A DNA stretch of 64,000 nt from Lentisalinibacter sediminis (GCF_040706615.1 NZ_JAPDRF010000001.1:372001-436000), one strand, 5' to 3'. Shown: positions 48,299 through 57,648, counted from the first letter of the stretch. Made by a program: numbers and translations. The notes: a model not told the origin generated them from the sequence alone.

Positions 48299-49789
48299 TC
48301 AGCTCGCCCGGTTGCCTTCCTCGGCGTAGCTGTTGAGGCGATTGTAGAGGGTGCGCAGACTGATGCCGAGCGTCTCCGCGGCGGCGGTCTTGTCGTTCTC
48401 GTGGCTCTGCAGCGTCGCCAGGATCAGGGCCTTCTCGGCCTCCTGCACCGACGAGCCGACCCGCACCCGGATGTGATTCCCGGCCACCGACGGCTCGACG
48501 GTCAGGGGCGGCAGATGAAACGCGCGTATTTCGCCGGGGGAGAGCAGAAAGGCGCGTTCGATCAGGCTCTGCAGTTCGCGCACGTTGCCCGGGAAGGGAT
48601 AATCCGCGATGGCCTCGAGCGCATCGCGGCCGAGGGTCTTCGAGGCGCCCTCGCGCTCGTTCAGCCGCTGCAGGAAGTAGCGCGCCAGCCCCTCGACGTC
48701 CTCGCCACGCTCGCGTAACGGCGGCATGTCGATGGGAAAGCGTGCGATCCGATAGTAGAGGTCCTCGCGCAGGCTGCCGTCGGCGATCGCCTCGCCCGGC
48801 TCCCGATTGCTGGCCGCGATGATGCGCACGTCCGCGGGCAGGTCTCTCTCGCCGCCCACGCGGCGGAAGGTCGCGCTCTCCAGTACCCGGAGCAGTTTCA
48901 CCTGGTGTTCGGCCTGCATCTCGGTGATATCGTCGAGGAACAGCGTGCCGCCGTGGGCCTGCTCGAACAGACCTCGGTGACAATGGCTCGCGCCGCTGAA
49001 GCTGCCCTTCTCGTGGCCGAACAACTCGCTCTCGCAGAGTTCGGGCGGTATCGCCGCGCAGTTCTTGGCGACGAAAGGCCCGTCGGCCCGGTCGCTGAAG
49101 CGGTGGATGGTGCGTGCGGCCAGGTCCTTGCCCGTGCCGCTCTCGCCGGTCACGAGCACCGAGGTCTCGACCGCGGCCACCTTGCGCAGCACGCAGAACA
49201 GCTCGCGCATGATGCCGGAACTCCCGCGCAGATCGCCGAACTGGTCGAGCGGGGGAGCCGCAGCGGCCTTCGCCGCCTGGCGGCGTTCGCGCCGGGGCCA
49301 CTCGACCATCTGCCGCAGCAGGTCGGTCAGGAACGCCTCGTCGAACGGCTTCGCCAGGAAGTAGCCTGCGCCACGCGACATGCCGGCGCGGATGCGTCCG
49401 GGCCTGTCCTGCTCGTGCATCAGGACGATCTCGTCGCAGCCCTCCAGGCCTGGCAGATCCAGCAGCTCGAGGACGTCGCCGTCGCCGACGCCCAGCGCCA
49501 GGAAGGCCACCGCCGGTGCGGCGCCGCCGAGCTCGCGGGCCGCGTCGGCAAAGGAGGAGCAGAGCCTCGCGTCGAAACCCTCACGGACAAGCAGTCCCTG
49601 CAACACGCGGCTGTGGCCGTCGTCGTCGTCGACGATCAGCGCGCGCGGGCGCTCCGACCCGCGCAGGGGAACCCCGGCATCGCTCTCGTTCGCTGGAAAC
49701 TCGGCCGGCGCGAGATCTTCCACGCTCGGCGCTACGTTGCCGTTGCGGCAAGGCTCATCGCTCTGCCGCGATCCATTCGATCGATTCAT
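48299..49789 (-). CDS. Sigma54-dependent response regulator with degenerate receiver
   Basis: 496 aa from ATG 49789 (AAGGGG before it). Domains: receiver (about 48-165), AAA+ activator (about 185-410) and a Fis-type helix-turn-helix at the end ('ENDKTAAAETLGISLRTLYNRLN'). AAA motifs are intact: Walker A 'GESGTGKD' (215-222) and 'GTLFLDDITEMQ'. The sigma54-contact loop is 'GSFSGA' in place of GAFTGA. In the receiver the acidic pocket 'IVDDDDGHS' and Lys147 are present, but the phosphoacceptor Asp is Ala98 ('FLALGVGDGD'). It should therefore not be phosphorylated and may be constitutive or controlled by binding. No histidine kinase is adjacent. Divergent from the NarL-type regulator. Confidence 0.9.
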   Translation of the reverse strand: MNRSNGSRQSDEPCRNGNVAPSVEDLAPAEFPANESDAGVPLRGSERPRALIVDDDDGHSRVLQGLLVREGFDARLCSSFADAARELGGAAPAVAFLALGVGDGDVLELLDLPGLEGCDEIVLMHEQDRPGRIRAGMSRGAGYFLAKPFDEAFLTDLLRQMVEWPRRERRQAAKAAAAPPLDQFGDLRGSSGIMRELFCVLRKVAAVETSVLVTGESGTGKDLAARTIHRFSDRADGPFVAKNCAAIPPELCESELFGHEKGSFSGASHCHRGLFEQAHGGTLFLDDITEMQAEHQVKLLRVLESATFRRVGGERDLPADVRIIAASNREPGEAIADGSLREDLYYRIARFPIDMPPLRERGEDVEGLARYFLQRLNEREGASKTLGRDALEAIADYPFPGNVRELQSLIERAFLLSPGEIRAFHLPPLTVEPSVAGNHIRVRVGSSVQEAEKALILATLQSHENDKTAAAETLGISLRTLYNRLNSYAEEGNRAS

Positions 49790-50039
49790 GATCCCCTTTC
49801 CCATCAATGCTGCCCAGATAGTGCCGCGCTCTCACGCGGTGCCCTCCCTGAAGCTGTCATGTAGCACACCGGCGGGCATTGCGATTTCTCAAGCGAGCCG
49901 AATGTCCGCGGAGCGCGCCGGGGCTTCAGGACGGGCGGATCTACCGGTGTTGCCACCCCCGGCCGAGGTGAGGGTATTCGCTGATGTTTTCTGCGCGCGG
50001 CTGGGAGATACTTCAGGATTGCACAGCAGGGGTGAGGGC

Positions 50040-50690
50040 TTGGGAATCAAGGTCCTGATCGCGGACGATCACAACCTGATGCGGGAGGGTCTCCGCTCGA
50101 TATTGGAGCGCGAAGACGGCATCGAGATCGTCGGAGAGGCTAGCAGCGGACTCGAGGTGCTCGAGCTGTGTCTCGAGGCGGTGCCGGACATCGTCGTCAT
50201 GGATGTCGCCATGGACGATCTGAATGGTGTGGAAGCCACCCGGCGTCTCCTGAAACGCCACACGAGCGTGCGTGTGATAGCCATTTCCAGTCATAACGAC
50301 AGCGGGCTGATGGCTGAGATTCTCCGGGCCGGGGCGTCGGGCTACGTACTCAAGGAGAACGCTTATGCGGAACTACGGCCGGCGCTGAACGCCGTGAGTC
50401 GCGGCTCCACGTATCTCTGCCCCGGCGCCGCGGGCAAGGCGGCAGAGATCATCCAGGACACGGAGGCACCACGGGGCTCGGCCTGGGATGTCCTCGGCGA
50501 CCGGGAGCGCGAGGTGCTGCAGTTGCTGGCGGAGGGTCTGACGTCCGCGGAGGTCGCCGAGAAGCTGCACATCGCGCCCAACACCGTGGAAACCCATCGG
50601 CGCAACATCATGCGCAAGCTGGACCTCCACAACGTGGTGGAGCTGACCCGTTATGCCATCCGGGAGGGGCTGACCCGGGTCGACGACTAG
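50040..50690 (+). CDS. NarL/UvrY-type LuxR-family response regulator
   Basis: 216 aa from TTG 50040, where 'gIKVLIADDH' begins the receiver and AGGGGTGAGGG precedes it. No ATG is usable without losing the first strand. Receiver: Asp9-Asp10 acidic pair, phosphoacceptor Asp55 in 'IVVMDVAMDDLNGVEA', and Lys105 in 'GYVLKENA'; all are intact. C-terminal LuxR helix-turn-helix: 'LGDREREVLQLLAEGLTSAEVAEKLHIAPNTVETHRRNIMRKL' (in parts). It is an orphan: the cognate kinase is not in the window. The 250-bp divergent gap with the sigma54 regulator suggests cross-regulation. Confidence 0.9.
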   Translation: MGIKVLIADDHNLMREGLRSILEREDGIEIVGEASSGLEVLELCLEAVPDIVVMDVAMDDLNGVEATRRLLKRHTSVRVIAISSHNDSGLMAEILRAGASGYVLKENAYAELRPALNAVSRGSTYLCPGAAGKAAEIIQDTEAPRGSAWDVLGDREREVLQLLAEGLTSAEVAEKLHIAPNTVETHRRNIMRKLDLHNVVELTRYAIREGLTRVDD

Positions 50691-50704
50691 CGCCGCAGCC
50701 CCCC

Positions 50705-53398
50705 TTACAGCGACAGCGTGATCTGGACGATCTCAGGGTCGTCCGGCGAGGTGCGGCGCCGGAACCCGAGATCCTTCGCGAGTGCCAGCATGCCCCGGTT
50801 CTCCCGCAGCACCACGCCGTCCATCTCCTCCAGACGCCGTTCCCTGGCGACATCGATCAGGCGCCGCAGCAGCTCGGTTGCGAGGCCCCGGTTCTGCCAC
50901 TCGTCGGAGATAACGATGGAGAACTCGCAGCCGCGGCCGTCCAGGTAGGTCACATACCGGGCAACGCCGACCTGACGCTCGGCGCCGTCGACGTCGGTGA
51001 GCGCGATCAGCGCCATCTCCCGGTCGTAGTCGATCTGGGTGAAGCGCGAGAGCATCGCCGGCGTGAGCTCTTTCATGGCGTACATGAAGCGCAAGTACTT
51101 CGAGCGCTCCGACAGGCTGCTGACGAACGCCTGCTCGAGCCGCGCGTCCTCCGGCCGGATGGGTCGGATCACCAGCGGCGTGCCGTCGCGCAGCACGTGC
51201 TCGCCGACCAGACTGCTGGGGTAGGGGTGGATGGCCATGTGACCGTATTCCCGCGCGGAGGCCCGGCTCTCGCGCAATACCACCCGGGCATCGAGCGCGA
51301 CGGCCTTGTTCTCGTTCACCACCAGCGGGTTGATGTCGAGTTCCTCGATCCAGGGCAGTTCGCAGACCATGTCCGAGAGACGCAGGATCACGTCTTCCAG
51401 CGCGCGCCGGTTGGCCGGCGGCTTGCCGCGGAATGCGTCCAGGTAGCGTGACGCCCGGGTCTGCTCGATCATGCGTCGTACCAGGAAACGGTTCAGCGGC
51501 GGGAGACCGACTGCCCGGTCCCGGATCACCTCCACCAGCGTCCCGCCCAGCCCCACAGTGACCGCCGGGCCAAACACCGGATCGTTCATCACGCCCAGCA
51601 TGATCTCCCGGCCGTTCCGGGGACGCCACATGCGTTCCAGCAGCACACCGCTGATACGCGCATCCGGCATGCGCTCCCCCACCGAGCGCACGAGTTCCCG
51701 ATAGGCGATGCCGAGCTCGGCGCCGTTGGCGATGCCCAGACGCACGCCGTCCACGTCCGACTTGTGCGAGATGTCGGGTGAGTGGATCTTCATCACCAGC
51801 GGGAATCCCAGTTGCTCGCCCAGGACGAGGGCCTCACGCGCACTGCCGACGGGCACGCTCTCGAGTATCGGGATACCGAAGGTCCTGAGCAGCGCCTTGG
51901 ATTCGATCACGTCCAGCACCCGGCGGCCTTCGCCTAGGGCGGCGTCGATAATCAGCCGCGCACCCTCCCGGTCCGGCGGCTCCCGCCGTCCGAGGGGCTC
52001 GGGCACCTGCAGCAGCATCTGCTGGTTGGCCCGGTGCGCAGCCGCCGCGGAAAACGCCTCCACGGCGGCCTCGGGTGTTGCGTAGGTGGCAACGCCGCGG
52101 GCACGAAACGACTCCCGGCTGGCTTCCATGGAGCGGCCGCCCATCCAGCAGGTGAGCACGGGCTTCTTCGCCCGGGCCACGATGTCCGCCACGGCCTCGG
52201 CCACGGGTTCCGGCTGGGTCATCGCCTGGGGGACGAGAATGGCGAGGACGCCGTCGCAGCCGTCGTCCTCCAGCACGAATTCGAGGGCTTTGCCGTACCG
52301 GTCCGCACCCGCGTCCCCGAGCACATCGACCGGATTCCCGCCGGACCAGGCGCGGGGGAGGGCGCCGTCGAGCTTCTGACGGGTCTCTGCCGACAGCCTC
52401 GCCAGGGGCAGGCGCTTGTCCGCGAGAAAATCCGCCGCCATGACGCCCGGGCCGCCGCCGTTGGTGATGATGGCGAGCCGCGGCCCGCGGGTGCGCACGC
52501 CGAAGTGCAGGGTCTCGGCCACGGCGAAGAAATCCACGTAGTTGTGTACCCGCACCACGCCTGCGCGGCTGACGGCCGCGTCGAAGACGTCGTCGGAGCC
52601 CACCATGGCGCCGGTGTGGGAGATGGCCGCCTGGCCGGCGTCGGCGTGGCGTCCCGCCTTCATCACGATCACCGGCTTCGCCCGGGAGGCCGCGCGCACG
52701 GCGCTCATGAAACGGCGGGCGTCGTGGATGCCCTCGACGTAGAGCATGATCGCGCGGGTCGCCGGATCCACCACCAGATAGTCGAGGATCTCACCGAAAT
52801 CCACGTCCGCTGCCGTGCCGCTGGAGACCACGCAGGAGAAACCGATGTTACGCGGCGCGGCCCAGTCGAGGAGGGCGGTGCACAGCGCTCCGGACTGGGA
52901 CACCAGCGCGATATGACCTTCCCGGGCCATCACCTGGCTGAAGCTCGCATTCAGCCCGGCGTCGGGACGAAGGATGCCGAGGCAGTTAGGGCCGATGAAG
53001 CGGATGCCGTGGCGCCGTGCCGCGGCCAGGGCGTCTGCCTCCAGCTGCCGTCCCTCCGGGCCCGCCTCGCGGAAACCGGCCGAGAGGATCACCGCGACCG
53101 GGACGCCCGCCTCGCCGCATTCCTCCAGTACGCCCGGCACGGCGGCGGCCGGGGTCACGATGACCGCCAGGTCCACCTCGCCGTCGATGTCCCGGACGCT
53201 GCCCACGCAGGCCTGACCCTGGACCGATTCGTGGGCCGGGTTGACGGGGTGGATCGGGCCTTCGAACCCACCCTCCAGCAGGTTGCGGTAGGTGACCGTC
53301 CCGAGCGAACCGGGCCGCTCGCTGGCACCAATGAGGGCCACGGAGCGAGGTTCGAACAGGGGCGAGATCTCGGCCGTGGTGGCGCCGCGGCGTGCCAT
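50705..53398 (-). CDS. NDP-forming acyl-CoA synthetase fused to GNAT acetyltransferase (Pat-like)
   Basis: 897 aa. Residues about 10-465: CoA-binding and ligase domain of ADP-forming acyl-CoA synthetases, with 'VALIGASERPGSLG' and 'ISHTGAMVGSDDVFDAA', where the His of 'SHTGA' is the phospho-histidine site. About 490-710: ATP-grasp domain ('KIHSPDISHKSDVDGV', 'EELDINPLVVNE'). About 730-897: GNAT domain with the acetyl-CoA loop 'DEWQNRGLATELLRRL'. The layout is that of the Pat/YfiQ lysine acetyltransferase, which inactivates acetyl-CoA synthetase by acetylation. Here the His motif remains, so ligase activity is possible. It is close to phosphoketolase and acetate kinase on the same strand. Confidence 0.92.
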   Translation of the reverse strand: MARRGATTAEISPLFEPRSVALIGASERPGSLGTVTYRNLLEGGFEGPIHPVNPAHESVQGQACVGSVRDIDGEVDLAVIVTPAAAVPGVLEECGEAGVPVAVILSAGFREAGPEGRQLEADALAAARRHGIRFIGPNCLGILRPDAGLNASFSQVMAREGHIALVSQSGALCTALLDWAAPRNIGFSCVVSSGTAADVDFGEILDYLVVDPATRAIMLYVEGIHDARRFMSAVRAASRAKPVIVMKAGRHADAGQAAISHTGAMVGSDDVFDAAVSRAGVVRVHNYVDFFAVAETLHFGVRTRGPRLAIITNGGGPGVMAADFLADKRLPLARLSAETRQKLDGALPRAWSGGNPVDVLGDAGADRYGKALEFVLEDDGCDGVLAILVPQAMTQPEPVAEAVADIVARAKKPVLTCWMGGRSMEASRESFRARGVATYATPEAAVEAFSAAAAHRANQQMLLQVPEPLGRREPPDREGARLIIDAALGEGRRVLDVIESKALLRTFGIPILESVPVGSAREALVLGEQLGFPLVMKIHSPDISHKSDVDGVRLGIANGAELGIAYRELVRSVGERMPDARISGVLLERMWRPRNGREIMLGVMNDPVFGPAVTVGLGGTLVEVIRDRAVGLPPLNRFLVRRMIEQTRASRYLDAFRGKPPANRRALEDVILRLSDMVCELPWIEELDINPLVVNENKAVALDARVVLRESRASAREYGHMAIHPYPSSLVGEHVLRDGTPLVIRPIRPEDARLEQAFVSSLSERSKYLRFMYAMKELTPAMLSRFTQIDYDREMALIALTDVDGAERQVGVARYVTYLDGRGCEFSIVISDEWQNRGLATELLRRLIDVARERRLEEMDGVVLRENRGMLALAKDLGFRRRTSPDDPEIVQITLSL

Positions 53399-53751
53399 CA
53401 GTGGTGTCCTTCAGGGTGTGGCTGGGAGGCGGAGCGCAGAGGGTAACCGGAATCCGCGGCCACCGCATCGGATCCACACCGGGCGGAGTCCTGTCCTGAC
53501 TTCGGGGAGGCGGGATTCCGCCATTGAGGGCCTGTGCCGACCCGTCCCATAACCGCGCATAATATATATTATGTTAAAATATGGTGGACCCGAAAACTGA
53601 CAGCGAGGCCGCGGACCTCCTCGAGGTGCGTCTCAGAATTCCCAGCCAGTATGCAGTCACTCGGCACAATATTCTTTCTAACAGGCAGTTATACGACCTT
53701 TCTCGAGCAATTCCTCATCGCTGGACGCCGCTCCAGGCCATCGCTGCCCGT
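53399..53751. other. Intergenic region with AT-rich palindrome
   Basis: About 350 bp between phosphoketolase (stop) and the Pat-like gene (start), both on the minus strand. It holds the promoter side of the Pat-like gene and an AT island at 53557-53585. The frame on the plus strand from 53581 is open, but it continues as antisense to phosphoketolase and has no coding character I trust. Confidence 0.5.
53558..53573. promoter_or_regulatory. Perfect 16-bp AT palindrome
   Basis: CATAATATATATTATG is its own reverse complement. It stands in an otherwise GC-rich gap, 160 bp upstream of the Pat-like gene. Candidate operator or promoter core. Confidence 0.45.
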
Positions 53752-56142
53752 TCACGAGAACGGCCATGTCCACTGCTGCAGGTCCGGCGCATCGACGCCA
53801 TGCTCGTACGCATAATGACGGCAGTCGATCTTCCGGTCCCGGAGCTTGTCCTTCACGTGGGCGCCCGCCACCTGCAATTGCGGCAGGCGGTCGATTACGT
53901 CGATGGCGAGACTGAAGCGGTCGATCTCGTTCTCGATGGCCAGTTCCAGCGGCGTATTGATGTTCCCTTTCTCCTTGTAGCCGCGCACGTGGAGATTACG
54001 GTGGTTGGTGCGGCGGTACGCCAGCCGGTGGATCAGCCACGGATAGCCGTGGAAGTTGAATACGATCGGGCGATCCACCGTGAACAGACTGTCGAAGTCC
54101 CGATCGGACATGCCATGGGGGTGTTCGGTATCGGGCTGCATCCGGAACAGATCCACCACGTTGATGAAGCGTATCTTCAGGTCTGGGAAACTCTCCCTGA
54201 GCAGCGCGGTGGCGGCCAGCGCCTCCCGTGTGGGGATGTCGCCGCACCCGGCGATCACGACGTCGGGCTCACTGCCCTGGTCGTTGCTGGCCCAGTCCCA
54301 GATGCCGATCCCCTTGGTGCAATGGCGGATCGCCTCGTCCATGTCCATGTACTGCAGATGCTGCTGCTTATCGGCGACGATGACGTTGATGTTGTCGGTG
54401 CTGCGCAGGCAGTGATTGGCGACCGAGAGCAGCGTATTCACGTCCGGCGGCAGGTAGATGCGCGTCACCTCCGGGTTCTTGTTCACCACCACGTCGAGGA
54501 AGCCCGGGTCCTGGTGCGTGAAGCCGTTGTGATCCTGGCGCCACACGGTGGAGGTGATCAGCAGATTCACCGACGAGACGGGCGCACGCCACGGGATCTC
54601 GCGACTGATGGCGAGCCATTTCGCATGCTGGTTGTACATGGAATCGATGACGTGGACGAAGGCTTCATAGGTGGAGAAGAAGCCGTGGCGACCGGTGAGC
54701 ACGTAACCCTCGTACCAGCCCTCCAGCGTGTGCTCGGAGAGCATCTCCAGGACGCGGCCGTCCGGCGAGAGTTGGCCGCCGTCCTCGTCCTCCGGCAGAT
54801 AGTCGGCGAGCCACAGTTTCTTGCTGACCTCGTAGATGGCGTCGAGCTTGTTGGAGCTGTTCTCGTCCGGTCCGAAGACCCGGAAACTCCGCGAGTTTCG
54901 ACGCATCACCTCGCCCAGGAATCGTCCCAGCGGACGCGTGTTCTCCGCGACGGTGACCGCCGGACGTTCGACACCGAGGCCGAATTCGCGGAAATCGGGC
55001 ATCCGCAACGAGCGCCTGACCAGCCCGCCGTTGGCGATCGGATTCGCGCTCATGCGCCGGTTGCCGGCCGGCACGAGCGCCTGCAGCTCTGCTCGCGGTG
55101 CGCCGCTCTCGTCGAAGAGCTCCTCGGGCCGGTAGCTGCGCAGCCACTCCTCGAGCTGGCGCAGTCGCTCCGGATTGTCCCGCACGCCCGGGATCGGTAC
55201 CTGGTGGGCCCGCCAGTAGCCTTCCACGCGATGCCCGTCCACGCTCTCCGGCCCGGTCCAGCCCTTTGGCGTGCGCAGGACGATCATCGGCCAGTGGCCC
55301 CGCGTGGCGCGCCCGCTGCCGCGCGCCTCGCGCTGGATCCCGCGTATCTGGCCGAGGCACTCGTCCAGTGTGCTTGCCATCTGGCGGTGGACGTCAAGCG
55401 GATCGTCTCCGGTCACGAAATGCGGCACCCAGCCGTAACCGCGGAAGAGATTCGCAAGTTCCTCCTCGGGGATGCGGGACAGGATCGTCGGGTTGTTGAT
55501 CTTGTAGCCGTTCAGATGAAGGATGGGCAGCACTGCCCCGTCCGTCACGGGATTCAGGAATTTGCTGGAGTGCCAGGCCGTCGCCAGCGGTCCGGTCTCG
55601 GCTTCGCCGTCGCCGACGGCCACCGCGACCAGCAGTTCCGGGTTGTCGAATGCGGCGCCGAAGGCGTGGGAGAGGCTGTATCCGAGCTCGCCGCCCTCGT
55701 GGATGGAGCCGGGGGTCTCCGGCGTGCAGTGGCTGCCGACGCCGCCGGGAAAGGAGAACTGCTTCATGAAGCGGCGCATGCCCTCCTCGTCCTGGCTCTT
55801 GTCCGGGTAGATCTCCGAATAGGTGCCCTCCAGATAGACGGGGGCCAGCACGCCGGGGGCGCCATGGCCCGGCCCGGCGAGGAAGATCGCCTCGAGGTCG
55901 TGATGCCGGATCAGGCGGCTGAGATGCGCGTACATCAGTGACAGGCCGGGGCTCGCGCCCCAGTGGCCGAGCAGGCGGTTCTTGATGTGTTCCGGCCGCA
56001 GCGGCTCGCGCAGCAGCGGATTGTCACGGAGATAGATCATGCCGGCGGCGAGATAATTACAGGCACGCCAGAAGGCATCGATGGCCTGCAGTTCCTGCTC
56101 GTCGACGGCCCCGGCGTTCGCATTGTCCGTCTGTTTGTTCAT
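53752..56142 (-). CDS. xfp: Xylulose-5-phosphate/fructose-6-phosphate phosphoketolase
   Basis: 796 aa, full length for the family. A near-perfect Shine-Dalgarno GGAAGGAGGT precedes ATG 56142. ThDP enzyme features: 'GHWGASPGLSLMYAHLSRLI' (in parts), 'GPGHGAPGVLAPVYLEGTYSE' (in parts), 'GGELGYSLSHAFGAAFDNP' and the ThDP/Mg motif 'AVGDGEAETGPLATAWHSSKFLNP' (in parts). It splits xylulose-5-P or fructose-6-P with phosphate to acetyl phosphate plus a triose or tetrose phosphate. Acetate kinase lies 83 bp upstream on the same strand, so the two make acetate and ATP from sugar phosphates, or run in reverse to feed acetyl-P. Confidence 0.96.
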   Translation of the reverse strand: MNKQTDNANAGAVDEQELQAIDAFWRACNYLAAGMIYLRDNPLLREPLRPEHIKNRLLGHWGASPGLSLMYAHLSRLIRHHDLEAIFLAGPGHGAPGVLAPVYLEGTYSEIYPDKSQDEEGMRRFMKQFSFPGGVGSHCTPETPGSIHEGGELGYSLSHAFGAAFDNPELLVAVAVGDGEAETGPLATAWHSSKFLNPVTDGAVLPILHLNGYKINNPTILSRIPEEELANLFRGYGWVPHFVTGDDPLDVHRQMASTLDECLGQIRGIQREARGSGRATRGHWPMIVLRTPKGWTGPESVDGHRVEGYWRAHQVPIPGVRDNPERLRQLEEWLRSYRPEELFDESGAPRAELQALVPAGNRRMSANPIANGGLVRRSLRMPDFREFGLGVERPAVTVAENTRPLGRFLGEVMRRNSRSFRVFGPDENSSNKLDAIYEVSKKLWLADYLPEDEDGGQLSPDGRVLEMLSEHTLEGWYEGYVLTGRHGFFSTYEAFVHVIDSMYNQHAKWLAISREIPWRAPVSSVNLLITSTVWRQDHNGFTHQDPGFLDVVVNKNPEVTRIYLPPDVNTLLSVANHCLRSTDNINVIVADKQQHLQYMDMDEAIRHCTKGIGIWDWASNDQGSEPDVVIAGCGDIPTREALAATALLRESFPDLKIRFINVVDLFRMQPDTEHPHGMSDRDFDSLFTVDRPIVFNFHGYPWLIHRLAYRRTNHRNLHVRGYKEKGNINTPLELAIENEIDRFSLAIDVIDRLPQLQVAGAHVKDKLRDRKIDCRHYAYEHGVDAPDLQQWTWPFS

Positions 56143-56225
56143 CCCTGACCTCCTTCCGGCCTCGTTATTTCATTGCCTGGCGCAAGCGCCCTGTCCTGTT
56201 TCCCGGGCGCCGCACCCCGAATTCG

Positions 56226-57422
56226 TTATCCGGGAGCAAGCGCGCGTAGCGTCTCTCTCGCGATCTCCGCCTCTTCGTCGGACTGGATCACCAGCAGCGC
56301 CACCGACGCGCCGTCGTCATGTATGGCGTCGCCGTCCCCGGCCGCCACCCGGTTGCGGGCGGGATCCACGACGATGCCGAGACCCTCGAGCCCCGCAATG
56401 CACTCCTGGCGCACGGCGGCGTCATTCTCTCCGATCCCGCCCGAGAAGACGATGGCGTCTGCCCCGCCGAGCACCGCGAGATAGGCGCCGATGTATTTCC
56501 TCACCCGGTAGCAGAAGACCTCGAACGCGAGTTTCGCCCCCTCGTGACCCGCGGCGCGCAGACGGTGGATCTCGCGCATGTCGTTGACGCCGGCGAGGCC
56601 GCGCAGACCGCTTTCAGCGTTCAGCAACTCGTCGATCTCCACCGCACTCATTCCGGCTTCGCGCTGCAGATACGTGACCACGGACGGATCGATATCGCCG
56701 CAGCGGCTGCCCATGACAAGACCTTCCAGCGGCGTCATCCCCATCGACGTATCGACGCTCAGTCCGCCGCGCACGGCCGTCGCACTGGCGCCGTTGCCGA
56801 GGTGCAGGGTGATGAGCCTCGTCTCGCCGAGCGGTTTGCCGAGAATGCCGGCGGCGCTGCGTGCGAGGAACTGGTGGGATGTGCCGTGAAAACCGTAGCG
56901 GCGGATGCCCCGGGCAGCGGCGATCCCTTGCGGGAGCGCATAGTGCCAGGCCCTGGCCGGCATACTCTGGTGGAAGGCGGTGTCGAACACGGCAACCTGC
57001 GGGGTATCCGGATAGCGGCGGCTGGCCACCTCGATACCCAGCCGGTTGAGCGGATTGTGCACCGGGGCGAGGACGCTGGTGCGCTCGATCTCCTCGAGTA
57101 CGGCACCGTCGACGGGGACGGCGGCGGCGAAGCGGTCACCGCCATGCACGACGCGGTGGCCGATCGCCGTCGGTTCCGCCCCGGGCGCAAGCTCCGGCAG
57201 CGCGTCGAACAGATGCTCGAGGCAACGGCGATGATCCGCCATCGGCAACCGCGCTTCGTGTGCGTCGGCCGCCGCCGCGGCCTCGCCCCTGCACCAGGAG
57301 AACATCGTCGCATCGGTCCCGATGCGCTCGAAAGCCCCTCCTCCGATCCGCGCCAGGGTCTCGGCTGCGAACAGGGCGACCTTGATGGAGGAACTGCCGC
57401 TGTTCAGTACCAGAATGCTCAT
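56226..57422 (-). CDS. ackA: Acetate kinase
   Basis: 398 aa. ASKHA-fold signatures: 'ILVLNSGSSSIKVALF' at the start, 'GHRVVHGGDRF', 'YGFHGTSHQFLA' and 'LHLGNGASATAV'. It interconverts acetyl phosphate + ADP and acetate + ATP. Phosphotransacetylase is not adjacent; the partner here is phosphoketolase just downstream. Such xfp-ackA pairs form a Pta-independent acetyl-P route. The acetyl-P pool links to the Pat-like gene beyond. Confidence 0.97.
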   Translation of the reverse strand: MSILVLNSGSSSIKVALFAAETLARIGGGAFERIGTDATMFSWCRGEAAAAADAHEARLPMADHRRCLEHLFDALPELAPGAEPTAIGHRVVHGGDRFAAAVPVDGAVLEEIERTSVLAPVHNPLNRLGIEVASRRYPDTPQVAVFDTAFHQSMPARAWHYALPQGIAAARGIRRYGFHGTSHQFLARSAAGILGKPLGETRLITLHLGNGASATAVRGGLSVDTSMGMTPLEGLVMGSRCGDIDPSVVTYLQREAGMSAVEIDELLNAESGLRGLAGVNDMREIHRLRAAGHEGAKLAFEVFCYRVRKYIGAYLAVLGGADAIVFSGGIGENDAAVRQECIAGLEGLGIVVDPARNRVAAGDGDAIHDDGASVALLVIQSDEEAEIARETLRALAPG

Positions 57423-57474
57423 CGTGGATCATCGGACGGTGGCTGCGCCGGTCGGCAGCATGCGGCGAATGGTG

Positions 57475-57510
57475 CCGGTAAAGGCGGTCCCGGTAAAGGA
57501 ACCGGTGAAA
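57475..57510. repeat. Direct repeats upstream of ackA
   Basis: CCGGTAAAGG occurs at 57475-57484 and 57490-57499, followed by CCGGTGAAA at 57502-57510. The copies start 15 and 12 bp apart. They lie 50-90 bp upstream of the ackA start, in the promoter region on the minus strand, and could be regulator sites. Confidence 0.4.
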
Positions 57511-57648
57511 TTGCGAACCGGTCCTTCCTCGCATAACAGGATGCCGGGGCAATGCAGCGCAATTACGACTGGCCTGCGGGGGCATTTCTCGACGGAAAAA
57601 AATGGCCGGGGCACGGCCGTGGACACCGTACCCCGGCCCAGGCGGGCA

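Noticed and set aside
52034..53446. Open frame antisense to the Pat-like gene
   Set aside because: Shadow of a gene with clear CoA-ligase and GNAT motifs.
53581..55941. Long plus-strand open frame antisense to phosphoketolase, with a short unique start at 53581-53751
   Set aside because: High-GC antisense shadow; the unique first 57 codons have no ribosome site and no recognisable domain.
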